Part shown: positions 14,101 through 22,565 of the stretch, piece after piece | How the letters are laid out: each line of letters opens with the position of its first letter | How positions within the stretch are numbered: position 1 is the first letter of the stretch | NCBI GenBank assembly: GCA_945952425.1 | Contig: CAMFIX010000001.1 | Coordinates: forward strand, 1-42,243 | Direction: 5' to 3' | Source of the DNA: an uncultured Pseudorhodobacter sp. | Lineage (GTDB): Bacteria; Pseudomonadota; Alphaproteobacteria; Rhodobacterales; Rhodobacteraceae | Length of the DNA stretch: 42,243 nt | Notes under the pieces: model-generated | The model's input: only the letters and a program-made list of their open reading frames with translations | Told to the model about the DNA's origin: nothing | Databases searched by the model: none | Position numbers and translations under genes: made by a program

Positions 14101-15426
14101 GATGGCGGACCCGCCATTCGCCGGATCGGCCGCGAGCGTGACCACCATCCCGCTCGAGGTGATGGCCGACAGCGCGGGCGCCGCCATCTGGGCCGGGACC
14201 GTCGCGACCGCCGCCGTCGTGGCGCTGGCCGAAGCCGACCAGGCGCCGGCGCCGACGGCATTCACTGCGCGCGTCTGCACCAGGTAGGCGGTTGCAGCCA
14301 CCAGCCCCGACAGCCCGACGGGCGAGGTGACGCCCGCCTGCACCGTCCAGGTTACGCCGCCGTCGGCCGAAAAGCGCAGGTCACGCCCGGTGATGGCGGA
14401 CCCGCCATTCGCCGGATCGGCCGCGAGCGTAACCAACATGCCGCTCGAGGTCACTCCCGACAGGGCTGGCGCCGCCATCTGCGCCGGGGCCGTCGCGGCG
14501 GCCGAGGTCGAGGCACTGGCCGAAGTGGACCAGGTGCCCGCACCGACCGCATTCACTGCGCGCGTCTGCACCTGGTAGGTCGTCGCGGCCGACAGGCCGG
14601 TCAGCGTCACGGGCGAGGTCACCCCCGTCTGCACCGTCCAAGTCGTGCCGCCGTCCGCTGAATAGCGCAGGTCGCGCCCCGTGATCGGCGAGCCGCCGGT
14701 CGCGGGGTCCGCCGCCAGCGTGACGATGATCGCGTTCGACGACTGGACCGCCAGCCCCGGCGCCCCCATCTGGCCAGGTGCTGTGACATTCGCGGGCGTC
14801 GCGACGCTGGCCGATGCCGACCAGCCTCCCGCGCCGACCGCGTTTTCCGCGCGCGTCTGCACCTGGTAGGCGGTCCCGGCGCTCAGCCCCGATAGCGTCA
14901 CCGGCGAGGTCACGCCCGACAGCACCACCCAGCTCACCCCGCCGTCTGCCGACCAGCGCAGGTCATGGGCCGTGATCGCCGCGCCACCGTCGGCCGGGTC
15001 CGCCGCCAGCGTGACCGTGATCGATGCCGACGACACCGCGACCAGGCCCGGCGCGCCCATCTGGCCCGGCACCGTCGCTCCGCCCGTCGCGCTGATCGCC
15101 CCGTCGACCAGCAGCTCCAGGTAGCCGTGATCCGGCGCGCGCAGCGTGCGCCCGTCGGCGAAGGTCACGCCGAACTCGGCATCGAGGATTCCGCCCTGCG
15201 CCAGATCACCCGGCGCCCAGTCGTACTGCACCAGCGCGGATGGCCCGTCGATGATCGTGGCCGGCGCCGAAATCAGCGTAGCGCCGCTCGCCCGGTCGCG
15301 CGCGTAAAACCAGGCGGAGGCGCTGGTGATGTCGCCCGCGCCCGCGATCTGGTAGCGGATCGAGGGCGCCGTCGCACCGGACTTGATCTGAAATTGGCCG
15401 CGCTGGACCAGCTCGTAGATGCTCAT
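11128..15426 (-). CDS. Large tail protein with six FN3 repeats and SGNH-esterase-like region
   Basis: This 1,432-aa protein has an N-terminal attachment domain (about 1-115, MSIYELVQRGQFQIKSG...), resembling baseplate BppU-type N-termini. Six fibronectin type III repeats of about 95 aa follow (about 119-695). The next region contains HVIAMWGQSEIA (Ser811) and DITHPA (Asp1067, His1070), which recalls the GQS and DxxH motifs of SGNH/sialate-acetylesterase-like hydrolases. A C-terminal LamG/concanavalin-like sandwich lies at about 1240-1432. It is probably a receptor-binding or surface-polysaccharide-processing tail protein. The catalytic assignment is tentative; the FN3 array is clear. Confidence 0.85.
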   Translation of the reverse strand: MSIYELVQRGQFQIKSGATAPSIRYQIAGAGDITSASAWFYARDRASGATLISAPATIIDGPSALVQYDWAPGDLAQGGILDAEFGVTFADGRTLRAPDHGYLELLVDGAISATGGATVPGQMGAPGLVAVSSASITVTLAADPADGGAAITAHDLRWSADGGVSWVVLSGVTSPVTLSGLSAGTAYQVQTRAENAVGAGGWSASASVATPANVTAPGQMGAPGLAVQSSNAIIVTLAADPATGGSPITGRDLRYSADGGTTWTVQTGVTSPVTLTGLSAATTYQVQTRAVNAVGAGTWSTSASASTSAAATAPAQMAAPALSGVTSSGMLVTLAADPANGGSAITGRDLRFSADGGVTWTVQAGVTSPVGLSGLVAATAYLVQTRAVNAVGAGAWSASASATTAAVATVPAQMAAPALSAITSSGMVVTLAADPANGGSAITGRDLRFSADGGTTWTVQAGVISPVTLSGLSPSTAYQVQARVVNAVGAGAWSASASATTAAAATAPSQMGAPALSGVTSSAITVTLAADPANGGAAITARDLRYSADGGVSWTVQTGVTSPVTLSGLSPSTAYQVQARAVNAIGAGAWSASASASTSAATTSPAQMAAPTLSGVTASGMVATLAADPATGGSPITSRDLRFSADGGTSWTVQAGVTSPVTLSGLSAGTAYQVQTRAVNAIGAGAWSASASATTTSAATIAVAAFTADRIIYDSRAAFAANSASVPLSGTGTDGMVVQARALSVDDAGATSTAWVDVSTIAGGVWSGAISVPRSSSWYKPEVRIKTQTGVTAQGTNRFGVGHVIAMWGQSEIAYIAWPAYSGAASVTVPDPEAVQMYYFPQTFNAGDGAAGIARAFITTAAPVTAQMSALAAQLVAARPGEKFSIVLHAIPGTDFRGLVDNANVGRKWTDDLALHNAATSDGRKVGLASMSWFASPGSLGTAYTEALFPLIAKKTLGGAAVTIPGTITYTGGGSYQADHWFGELYDYAFTKWVAHGPHRFDITQTERDALHDVGGAAYIGAQNKQACRDGWRALMSNANATMFAPMGYSVMAYQNGRDDGAGSWTDITHPAAATVDGASLHARHHMLTVLSAAGLTAWTAPKFDNCLWDASGAWVEVWSSAGAITTTRKKRGLAALPATYPHWTEVVGFEVNGSPVTSAVIQGSGRVRITKPGGGNFISSDALTFGSGNGTGEIQFPQDLQNGLWMNYPIVDLSVAGVDGIPVEPLPAASVLANTLPAVTSFTTQSGQLTRFKDLVNWPTTGGLITIALDLSVAALGTTTYLYEMDNGHISLQVVPDGRLFLSIKDSANAVALSSVVIGSVAAATRFDVVVAVDLAALTAWTTLNGTTTARTLAANSGNLSSAARKLCLLARSGGTTNNVIGTIYKAEVWQDCVTGGGRPAVDTNLRTNGRIVGPASAANAHPWKAGGAVV
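13330..15072 (-). repeat. Six tandem FN3-coding repeats
   Basis: Each unit of about 290 bp encodes a variant of QMxAPxLSxVTSSxxxVTL, then LRFSADGG, SPVTLSGLS and YQVQTRAVNAVGAG. The units are closely similar at the DNA level too, so copy number could vary by recombination. Confidence 0.9.
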
Positions 15427-15439
15427 GCAGGCCTCTCGG

Positions 15440-15466
15440 GCCGGTCCCGCGCTCTGGCGGGCCGGC
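15440..15466 (-). other. Hairpin ahead of the large tail gene
   Basis: GCCGG and CCCGC (15440-15450, with one bulged T) pair with GCGGGCCGGC (15457-15466) over a six-base loop, giving ten base pairs. It lies between the tail-chaperone-like gene and the start at 15426. No T-run follows, so attenuation or mRNA protection is more likely than termination. Confidence 0.5.
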
Positions 15467-15492
15467 TATGGATAAGGGGGGATTGGGGCGGG

Positions 15493-15975
15493 TCAGACGG
15501 CGGCGTAGGTCAGGAAGAAGGTGTCCAGGTCCGCCTCGCTCCGGCCCGCCGACAGGGCCAGCGCCACGACCAGCGGGTTGAGGCGCTCGACCATCGTCGG
15601 GCGCTTGGCGCGCGCCGTCGCGGCGAAGCGCTGGCCGGCCGGCAGGGTGGCGATCAGCGCGGCGACCGGCGCGGGCAGCGTGCCGTCGAGCCAGGCCTCG
15701 GCCTCGGCCGTGGTCAGCCACCCCTCGGCGTCGAGGCCGATCAGCAGCTGCGCGAAGGACAGGCTCATCATGTCCCGCAGGATGGCGGCCGTCAGGGGCT
15801 GCGGATCGACGGCCTGCGGCACCCCATCGGCGCCCGGCACAATCTCCTTGCCCGCCCGCTGCGCCTCCATCAGCTCGGCATGGTAGGCGTCGGTGATCTC
15901 GACCAGGTCGGGCGGCAGGTCCGCGTAGGCCAGGAACTCGGGGAAAAACCCGCGCAGCGAGGGCGAATACCGCAT
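15493..15975 (-). CDS. Putative tail fibre assembly or tail-associated protein, 160 aa
   Basis: The product starts MRYSPSLRGFFPEFLAYADLPPDLVEI and continues with TDAYHAELMEAQRAGKEIVPGADGVPQAV, the pattern seen in caudoviral tail-fibre assembly proteins (a residue-rich 'ISDEEHAALLEGQ' type segment). The C-terminal part is helical and less conserved. It lies between two fibre genes, which supports a folding or assembly role for the fibres. Confidence in the exact family is moderate. Confidence 0.65.
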   Translation of the reverse strand: MRYSPSLRGFFPEFLAYADLPPDLVEITDAYHAELMEAQRAGKEIVPGADGVPQAVDPQPLTAAILRDMMSLSFAQLLIGLDAEGWLTTAEAEAWLDGTLPAPVAALIATLPAGQRFAATARAKRPTMVERLNPLVVALALSAGRSEADLDTFFLTYAAV

Positions 15976-15977
15976 GG

Positions 15978-16577
15978 TCAGTTCCCGATCGCCAGCCAGC
16001 TGGCCGTGACCGGACCGCTGGTGCCGCTGTTATTTGTGGCCGTGAAGCCCGTCGTCGCCAGGGCGCGCGAGCCCACCGAAAAGCCGGAGGTGTTGTTCGC
16101 GGACGTGATCGGCGACACCAGCGCCCGGAAGCAGGCGGCAGGGAAGGTCAGCGGGAAGGTCACCGCCTGGCCGCCACCCGCCGCGATCGTCCCCGTCACC
16201 CCCCACTGCAGGATGAGGCCGCCCGGCAGGGTGATGTAGCCCGGATCGCCGATCGACGAGGCAAAGCCCAGCATAGTGGCCAGCGTCGCCATGTCGATGT
16301 CCGCCTCAGGCCCCGCCGACCCGCCCGAGTTGCCGCGCACCCTCTTGGACCCGATCGTCTCGGCCCCGACGGCGATCCAGCCGGTGTTCGCGGCATTCCG
16401 CAGCCTCCAGACGGCCGGGGTCGCGCTGGTATCGAGCCAGACCATGCCCGCCACCGTCGGGCTCGGCGCGGCCGCCCCGCTGTTGGACGACTGGATCGCG
16501 CCGAAAATCCCGTTCATGGCGGCCCTGACGGCCGCGCCGCCGCCATTGGCGACCGACCAGTTCGTTACCTGCGACAT
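15978..16577 (-). CDS. Tail fibre protein with Gp53-like C-terminus
   Basis: The 199-aa protein begins MSQVTNWSVANGGGAAVRAAMNGIFGAIQ. It has a middle with PTVAGMVWLDTSATPAVWRLRNAANTGW, typical of fibre shafts. It ends with a beta-rich domain (GGLILQWGVTG, FPLTFPAACFRALVSP, TGFTATNNSG) matching the Gp53-like C-terminal domain of tail fibres. This domain usually forms the receptor-contacting tip of a trimer. It directly follows the host-specificity tail-tip gene with a 1-nt overlap. Confidence 0.82.
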   Translation of the reverse strand: MSQVTNWSVANGGGAAVRAAMNGIFGAIQSSNSGAAAPSPTVAGMVWLDTSATPAVWRLRNAANTGWIAVGAETIGSKRVRGNSGGSAGPEADIDMATLATMLGFASSIGDPGYITLPGGLILQWGVTGTIAAGGGQAVTFPLTFPAACFRALVSPITSANNTSGFSVGSRALATTGFTATNNSGTSGPVTASWLAIGN

Positions 16578-19147
16578 TAGACCGCCTCTTCCGCTGTGAG
16601 TCTGAGTTGGGTGACGCTCGGGGTGAACGAGCCGTCGGTGCTGGTCAGGGTCGCGCGGGCTTGCACGCCGCGCGCCCGGACCTCGGTGCTGTCGACCCGG
16701 CCCCAGCCGCCCCAGGTGGGCGTGCCGGCCGGGTCGTCCGTGGTGATGCGCGCCTCGACCACCACGTCGACCTCCCCGCCGCCGGCGCCGTCGAAGCTCG
16801 CCCAGCCGTCGATGTCGCCAAGCCGCGCATCGACGGTGTTGGTCAGGTCGAGCGCGCTGACGTCGATGATGCTCCTCAGCCGCACCAGCTTGATGGACCC
16901 GAGGTTCATGCCGGTCGCGAAGGAATAGGTGCCCGAGGGCAGGATGCCGCCTTCCTGGTCGATGTTGACGACCGCATCGAAGCTCGCCCAGCTGTCGATC
17001 GGCGTCGACGCATCAAGCTGCAATGCCCCCCCGACGGCCGCCACGCCGGCCTTCGTCCCGGAAAACGCCGTATCCTCGGTCAGCGTCGTCACCGCCGCGA
17101 AGGCCGCCGCCTGGTAGCCGGTCGAACTGATCGCGACCTCCGGCCCCGGAATGCCGCCCGCATCCTCGGCCCGCAGGAGGTAGGTCCCGGCCTTCTGCGG
17201 CACGACCGCGATGGCCTGCGACCCGGCCACCACATCCATGCCGACGCTGCTCGTCCAGCTGGGCGAGGCGGCGATTGAATGGCGAATGACGATGCGCCCG
17301 CCGATCTGCACGTCCAGGTCGGGGTGCGGCGCCCATTTCAGGACCACCATCCCGCCGGCCGTCTGCAAGGTCACGCCCGTCAGCGCCGCCGGCGGCGCGC
17401 CCAGCCCGAATATCTCCTGGACCGTGCCGGCCCAGGCCGACGAGACATTGAGCTGGCTCAGCGCCTTGACCCTGAACTCCCAGACCGCCGGTGCGATGTC
17501 CAGCATATCCATTGTCAGCTGGTCCGTGCGCCCGACCAGCTGCCAGGCCCCGGTGCCGATCCGCGCCTCGACCTGGTACTGGGCCACGAAGGCGCTCGGG
17601 CTCGCCGCCCAACGGATGCGCGCCATGACCTTCAGGCCCGTGCCGACGAAGGTCTGGTAGAGCTGCTCGCTGACCGCCACCGCCGACGGCGGCGGGATGT
17701 TCATGGCGCTCGGCAGGTTCGTCCGCGGTGCGGCGGCGTAAATCTGCCCCTCGCTCGCCGTCCAGTCATAGACCAGGGGCGATGTCTCGCGCAGCACCAG
17801 GCTCGGCACCAGCCTGGGCGCATCGCCGTCCCCCACGATCGCCAGGCTCACCTGCCGCACCTCGAAGGGCTTGGCCGCGAAGCCCCAGCGGGCATAGGTC
17901 AGCATCACCGTATCGCCGACGACCAGCCGCCAGACCCCCAGCTTGCCCGACAGCGCCACCACCATCTGCCGCCGCTGCCGTTCGAGCTTGATCTTCGCCA
18001 GCCGCTGCGCCGCCGAGGCAGAGGTGGTGAAGGGCAGGTCGATATCGTCATATTTCCGCTGACCGCCATCCTCGGCCAGGTAGGCAGCACTCTCGTAGGC
18101 CGGGAAGTCGTCGGGCTGCCAGTCATTGACCGGGCTCACGAACTTGCCCCGGACCGCGTTGAAATTGTCGGACTGCGACACCCGCGTCGTCAGCTCGAAG
18201 CCCTGGTCGACGATGTCGTCGTCCGTCAGGGTGATCGTCGGCGTCCGCCAGGCCCCGGCAAGGATCTGCCACTGGCCAGCCTGGCTGCCGCAATCGCCGG
18301 CCATCGCCGTCAGCATCGCCTCGATGATCGACTTCGGCGTCTGCGACAGGGTGATCACCCCGCCGCAGGCATAGCGCCGCTCGGTCCCGCCGCCGACCTT
18401 GGCCACCACCTCGTCGCAGACATTCGCCGCCGCGATCAGGGCCGCGCTGTCGATCCCGTCCGGCGCCCCGACCCCCGCGCCGATGCCCCAGACCGAGTTC
18501 GACATATAGTCGGCCAGACACAGCGCGGCATTCTCGCTATAGCCCGTCAGCCCGGTACGCGGGTCGTAAATGTCGTCCTTGCCCGCAAGGTCGAAAGTGA
18601 TGTTCGGCAGCCCGCCCGGAAAGATATTCGCGTCGTATTTGAGCCGGATCCACACATGGGCGCAGCCGCGAAGCCGATGGGCGGACGTCCACTTCCCCCC
18701 GGACTGGGCCGTAAGGATCGTCAGCGACGGCTGGTTCGCGTCGCCAAGCCGCTGCTCGGTCTCGACGAAGCCCGCATACTGTCCGACCGCCGTGGTCGAT
18801 CCGGGCGCAAAGACCATCTGCCCATCAAGATAGACCCCCCCGATCTGCTTGATCTTGTGCGTGGCCAGCACGATCACCAGGTCAAGGTACTCGTTCGTCC
18901 AGCCGTTCTCGTCGGCATAGACCAGGGTGCCGCCCTTGCGGACCTGCCCATAGACCACGTCGCGCGGCATGACCGGCTGGCGCACCGTCAGCCCACGGCC
19001 CATCATGCCGGGGTCGCGCTGCGGCATCAGCGCCTTGGCCGCCGCCGACAAGAGCACTGACCCGCCGAGCTGCAACAGCGCGAAACCGACCGAGCCTTCG
19101 GCAATGCCGAGGGCGGGCGCGATTACCCCGGCCAGGACCGCCGACAC
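16577..19147 (-). CDS. Tail tip/host specificity protein J-like
   Basis: This large protein (856 aa) from the GTG at 19147 starts with a hydrophobic N-terminus (VLAGVIAPALGIAEGSVGFALLQLGGSVLL). The lambda-J/TipJ features follow: RGLTVRQPVMPRDVVYGQVRKGGTLVYADENG, then IGGVYLDGQMVF, and MLTAMAGDCGSQAGQWQILAGAW. After about residue 500 come FN3-like and central-fibre modules. The GTG start is chosen because GGGAGGT lies five bases upstream and one base separates it from the preceding stop. J-type proteins form the tail tip, bind the receptor and open the path for DNA. Confidence 0.9.
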   Translation of the reverse strand: MSAVLAGVIAPALGIAEGSVGFALLQLGGSVLLSAAAKALMPQRDPGMMGRGLTVRQPVMPRDVVYGQVRKGGTLVYADENGWTNEYLDLVIVLATHKIKQIGGVYLDGQMVFAPGSTTAVGQYAGFVETEQRLGDANQPSLTILTAQSGGKWTSAHRLRGCAHVWIRLKYDANIFPGGLPNITFDLAGKDDIYDPRTGLTGYSENAALCLADYMSNSVWGIGAGVGAPDGIDSAALIAAANVCDEVVAKVGGGTERRYACGGVITLSQTPKSIIEAMLTAMAGDCGSQAGQWQILAGAWRTPTITLTDDDIVDQGFELTTRVSQSDNFNAVRGKFVSPVNDWQPDDFPAYESAAYLAEDGGQRKYDDIDLPFTTSASAAQRLAKIKLERQRRQMVVALSGKLGVWRLVVGDTVMLTYARWGFAAKPFEVRQVSLAIVGDGDAPRLVPSLVLRETSPLVYDWTASEGQIYAAAPRTNLPSAMNIPPPSAVAVSEQLYQTFVGTGLKVMARIRWAASPSAFVAQYQVEARIGTGAWQLVGRTDQLTMDMLDIAPAVWEFRVKALSQLNVSSAWAGTVQEIFGLGAPPAALTGVTLQTAGGMVVLKWAPHPDLDVQIGGRIVIRHSIAASPSWTSSVGMDVVAGSQAIAVVPQKAGTYLLRAEDAGGIPGPEVAISSTGYQAAAFAAVTTLTEDTAFSGTKAGVAAVGGALQLDASTPIDSWASFDAVVNIDQEGGILPSGTYSFATGMNLGSIKLVRLRSIIDVSALDLTNTVDARLGDIDGWASFDGAGGGEVDVVVEARITTDDPAGTPTWGGWGRVDSTEVRARGVQARATLTSTDGSFTPSVTQLRLTAEEAV

Positions 19148-19148
19148 C

Positions 19149-19541
19149 TCAGACCTCCCAGGCCATGGTGCAACCGGCCATCGGCCGGAAGACCAGCCCG
19201 TCCGGGCCAAGGAAGGCCGCCGTGGCGCCGAGGCAGACGCCGAGCGCCGCGCCGTCGCTCACGATGTCGCCCCGACGCGCGAGCGCGGGCGAAGCGAGCT
19301 GCGTCCCGATCTCGCGCGTGACCGCGTCGCACAGGTCCGCCGCCCCGGACGCCCTTATGGCCCGCGCCGCCCCGCGCGCGGTCCGGTAGGTCCCGACGAA
19401 GCCCGGCAGGGCCGCGCCGGTCAGCGACTGCCGCACACGCGCCGCCCAGGTCGCGCAGTCATGCGACCCCCATGAAAAAGGGCGCTGCCGCGCCCCCTCG
19501 ATCACCTCGTGCAGGTCATGCTCCCAGCCGTCCCGCCTCAC
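19149..19541 (-). CDS. DUF6950-type tail-associated protein (NlpC/P60-like)
   Basis: The product (130 aa from the GTG at 19541) contains RPFSWGSHDCATWAARVRQSLTG, with Cys in the position of the NlpC/P60 nucleophile, followed by RRGDIVSDG and GVCLGATAAFLGPDGLVF. The family is common as the small gene before the tail-tip protein in alphaproteobacterial siphoviruses. The start gives a GTGA overlap with the previous gene; a GTG four codons upstream (19553) is an alternative. The clear His of active peptidases is not obvious, so peptidoglycan cleavage is uncertain. Confidence 0.78.
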   Translation of the reverse strand: MRRDGWEHDLHEVIEGARQRPFSWGSHDCATWAARVRQSLTGAALPGFVGTYRTARGAARAIRASGAADLCDAVTREIGTQLASPALARRGDIVSDGAALGVCLGATAAFLGPDGLVFRPMAGCTMAWEV

Positions 19542-20095
19542 CCGCGCCCCCACCGCAGCTCTTTGTCCTGGATCGTCGTCACATATTCAAAGCCCCGGTC
19601 ACCCGGATAAAGCTGCTGCTGCGCCTCGTCGGTGTAGCGCAGCTCGCGGGGCCTATTCAGGTCAATCAGCCGGCTTTCGTAGGTGATGGTGATGGTGCAG
19701 GTCTCCGCACCGTCGGTGATCGTCGGCACGTCCAGCCGCCCGGCGAAGGCCAGGACCGGATCGACGATGATCGTCGCATCCGGCGCCAGCAGCCCGACCC
19801 AGCACCGCCCCGGCAGGCCCTGCTGCGCATCGAGTATCGCCAGAGACACCAGGCTCACAGGCACGCCCGACAACGTGACCGAGGCACCCCGCGCCACGAT
19901 GTCGCTGCCCTCCTCGATCCCCGAAAAGCCGACCAGCGTCCCGGCGCCGGTCCAGGTCTGCCCGCCCCAGGTCACATCACCCAGCCCGGTCCAGAGCCGG
20001 ACGAACCCGGACGCGAACTGCCCCTCGAAAAACAAGGCGGGCCGGACATCGGCAGCGATCAGCGCCGCCTCCAGCTCGGGCGTCAGGTTGCGCAT
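19538..20095 (-). CDS. Minor tail protein, 185 aa
   Basis: It begins MRNLTPELEAALIAADVRPALFFEGQF, then FVRLWTGLGDVTWGGQTWTGAGTLVG, ISGIEE-type motif (FSGIEEGSDIVARGASVTLSG) and a C-terminal TITYESRLIDLNRPRELRYTDEAQQQLYPGD. That C-terminal block is characteristic of a tail-tip hub/minor tail protein found between the distal tail protein and the NlpC/P60-like protein. Role: part of the baseplate hub. It overlaps the preceding gene by one base (TGATG). Confidence 0.78.
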   Translation of the reverse strand: MRNLTPELEAALIAADVRPALFFEGQFASGFVRLWTGLGDVTWGGQTWTGAGTLVGFSGIEEGSDIVARGASVTLSGVPVSLVSLAILDAQQGLPGRCWVGLLAPDATIIVDPVLAFAGRLDVPTITDGAETCTITITYESRLIDLNRPRELRYTDEAQQQLYPGDRGFEYVTTIQDKELRWGRG

Positions 20096-20682
20096 CAGAT
20101 CGCCTCTCGCGCCGAAAAGCGGACGGTGTATTTGTCCGCGCCATAGATCTGCACCGGCACCGGCGCGGTCAGGCTCAGCAGCACCTGCGGCGCCACCACT
20201 GCCAGCGGCGCATTGTCCGCCGGCGCCGACCGGAGCCGCGGCACGAATTGCACGGTCGCGGCACCCGCCACAGGCGTGACGTCCGCTGTCACCTGGTAAA
20301 GCCGGGTCGCGGAATCGGTGCCCAGGCTGAAGAAATCGCCCGCCTTCAGGCCCGCAGAACCCCAGCCATCGGTGACAAGGCTGTTCCCGGACTGCCCGCC
20401 GCCATTGACCAGCGGCGTGGCGCCAACGACCGTGTTGCGGATCGACGGGTCGGCAAACAGGAACGTGCCCCGCACACCACCCAGCTGCGCCAGGAAGGCC
20501 GCGACGCGCTGCCCGTTCCGCCCCTGCATCAGGGCCATCTCGATATCATAAAGCCACCACTCGCCGCCCCAGTCCTGCACCTGGCGCGAGCCGGTGAAGG
20601 GCGACTGGACGGCGGTGACGCTCGCCGCCAGGCTGCGCGTCACCGACTTGACCAGCGGCACCGGCAGGACAGGCACGGTCAT
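20095..20682 (-). CDS. Distal tail/minor tail protein, 195 aa
   Basis: The product (MTVPVLPVPLVKSVTRSLAASVTAVQSPFTGSRQVQDWGGEWW...) has the pattern of the distal tail family that follows the tape measure gene: 'SPFTGSQQVQDWGGQWW', then NGQRVAAFLAQLGGVRGTFLFADP. The C-terminal LSLTAPVPVQIYGADKYTVRFSAREAI is beta-rich. It probably forms the ring linking the tail tube to the tip. It overlaps the tape measure gene's stop by 4 nt. Confidence 0.78.
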   Translation of the reverse strand: MTVPVLPVPLVKSVTRSLAASVTAVQSPFTGSRQVQDWGGEWWLYDIEMALMQGRNGQRVAAFLAQLGGVRGTFLFADPSIRNTVVGATPLVNGGGQSGNSLVTDGWGSAGLKAGDFFSLGTDSATRLYQVTADVTPVAGAATVQFVPRLRSAPADNAPLAVVAPQVLLSLTAPVPVQIYGADKYTVRFSAREAI

Positions 20683-22565
20683 GTGGGGTAACCCCGGCGC
20701 CGCGCCGCGCCGACGCCGGCGACCGCCTGCCGCACGATCCCCGGCACCTCGGCCCGGACGGCCCGCTGCACCTGATCGGCCACGCCCTCGACCGCGCCAG
20801 ACGCGTCGACATTGATCGAGACGTTGACGGTGACGCCGTCACCGCCCGTCCCGCCAGCCATGACGCCGAGCTTGCCGTTGATCCGCCGCAGCGGCAGGAT
20901 CGCCTCGGGCCCGGCTTCGCCCATCAGGCCCAGGCCGCTCTTCATGCCGAAGAGCGTCGGCCGCGACACGACGCCGCCCGAGGCGAAGGCCTGCACCACG
21001 CCACCGTCGAAGGCATTGCCATTCGCGTTCGGAAAGATCGAATTCATTAGACCCGTCCAGCCCTTGTCGAAAAGGGAGCTGGCGAACGACGACAGTAGCT
21101 GCGAGATCACTTCATTCGCGTCGCCGCCCTTGATGATGATGTCCTTCAGGGCGGCGCCGACCTCGTCCGCCATCTCGCGACCGGCCTTGCCCGCCTCGTT
21201 GAACTTTTCCTTCAGGTCCCTGATCGCGCGGCTATAGGTTTCCTGGTCGATGGCACCCTTTGCCAGCAGAACGTTCAGCTTGGTCTGCTCGATCGCATAT
21301 TTCTCGGCCGAGGTCCGGGTCTGGTCGAAGACCCGCTTCGCCTCGCGAAGCAGGTCGTTCTCTTCCTTCTGCGCCTCGCTCAGCTGCTTCTGCGCCGACC
21401 CGCCGCCCTTCGACCCCTTCGACGGCGTGTCCGGCGTGTCCCAGGGCAGGCCGAGGGCGAGGTTTTCGCTGATGGTGAAGCCCTGTCCCGATGGCCGCGC
21501 CTTCGGGCGGGGAATGTCGCTGAACCCACCCTGGATCATCGCCGCGGCATTGTCGGCGCGGGTCAGGGCCGCGTCGATCCGACTCACCAGGGTCAGCGCC
21601 GAATCCGCCGCGCCGCGAATGCCCTTGCCCACATCCGTGTCGGCCAGCGCCTGCGCCTGCTCGACCGAAATCCCAAGCTGCGCCGCAAGGTCCCGCGCCT
21701 TCAGTTCCATGTCGGTGGCCTGCCGGACCGCCTCCCGCAGTGCGCCGGTCACATGGTCCGTGCTTCCCGCCGAATCCTCGGTCGCCTTGCGGATCGCCTC
21801 AAGCGCGGCCGCCTGTTCCGCCGGACCCTTGGCGTCGCGCAACTGGTCGAGCGCGGCGACGAGCGCATTGGCCTGATCGATCGTCAGGCCGAAGTCCTCG
21901 GCCAGCTGGTAGACATCCTGCGATAGCATGGCAAAGCCGGCCGGCATCGCCTCTTCATCGACGCCTTTCAGCCGAGCCTGCATGTCATTGATGCGGGCCA
22001 CCAGATCCACCAGGTCCGTCATCGACTGGTCGAGCCCGGAAATGGTATTCGTCAGCTCGGACTGAAAGTCGAACTGGGCCAAAGCAAGCCTTGCAGTCAA
22101 CACTTCACGGACCGCGGCGGCCTGCTGGCCGTATTTCTCGCGCAGCTTGTCCATCGGCTGCAGCGCATCGTCCATCGCCGCCTGGTAGTCGCGGCTGGAC
22201 TTGTGCAGCGTGTCGATGTCGTCAGCCAATTGCTTGGCCGCATCCCCGCTCGACAGGAACCCGGAAATCAGCGGCACGACGACGGCCGCCGCCGTGCCGA
22301 GCCCGACGCCCAGAAGGCCGAGCCCACTCAGCAGCTGCGGCAGCTGCTGCGCCAGCGCCCGGCTTGCGTCGGTGCCGCCCGCGACCTGAACCGCGAAGTC
22401 CTGTACCTGGAAGCCCACGTTCTGCAGCGCGGCGCCGGATGACCGGCCGCCGCCCTCGATCACCTGGAAGGCGCGCTTGCCTTCCGACGCGATCGCGGTG
22501 AACTCGGCCTTGACCTTGTCGGCGCCGACGACACCGATCCGGACGGACACCGGTTTTTCAGCCAT
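20679..22565 (-). CDS. Tail tape measure protein
   Basis: This 628-aa protein is long and helical, with coiled-coil-like stretches at about 390-460 (LSEAQKEENDLLREAKRVFDQTRTSAEKYAI). It has a hydrophobic region near residues 65-105 (GLLGVGLGTAAAVVVPLISGFL) and a Gly-rich end with GGVVSRPTLFGMKSGLGLMGEAGPEAILPLRR, which is a hallmark of tape measure C-termini. It sets tail length and is ejected with DNA. At about 0.15 nm per residue, 628 residues suggests a tail near 95 nm, an estimate only. It overlaps the chaperone extension by 8 nt. Confidence 0.92.
   Translation of the reverse strand: MAEKPVSVRIGVVGADKVKAEFTAIASEGKRAFQVIEGGGRSSGAALQNVGFQVQDFAVQVAGGTDASRALAQQLPQLLSGLGLLGVGLGTAAAVVVPLISGFLSSGDAAKQLADDIDTLHKSSRDYQAAMDDALQPMDKLREKYGQQAAAVREVLTARLALAQFDFQSELTNTISGLDQSMTDLVDLVARINDMQARLKGVDEEAMPAGFAMLSQDVYQLAEDFGLTIDQANALVAALDQLRDAKGPAEQAAALEAIRKATEDSAGSTDHVTGALREAVRQATDMELKARDLAAQLGISVEQAQALADTDVGKGIRGAADSALTLVSRIDAALTRADNAAAMIQGGFSDIPRPKARPSGQGFTISENLALGLPWDTPDTPSKGSKGGGSAQKQLSEAQKEENDLLREAKRVFDQTRTSAEKYAIEQTKLNVLLAKGAIDQETYSRAIRDLKEKFNEAGKAGREMADEVGAALKDIIIKGGDANEVISQLLSSFASSLFDKGWTGLMNSIFPNANGNAFDGGVVQAFASGGVVSRPTLFGMKSGLGLMGEAGPEAILPLRRINGKLGVMAGGTGGDGVTVNVSINVDASGAVEGVADQVQRAVRAEVPGIVRQAVAGVGAARRRGYPT

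Noticed and set aside
10828..14661. A plus-strand open frame of 1,277 codons opposite the FN3 tail gene
   Set aside because: It is Arg/Gly/His/Asp-rich low-complexity sequence produced by the high-GC codon pattern of the real minus-strand gene, and has no domain.
13330..15072. CRISPR array
   Set aside because: The repeats are about 290 bp, in-frame and code for FN3 domains; no short repeat-spacer pattern exists in the window.
17279..19060. Plus-strand frame of 593 codons
   Set aside because: Antisense of the tail tip gene; composition (R, H, P, D) is that of a shadow frame.
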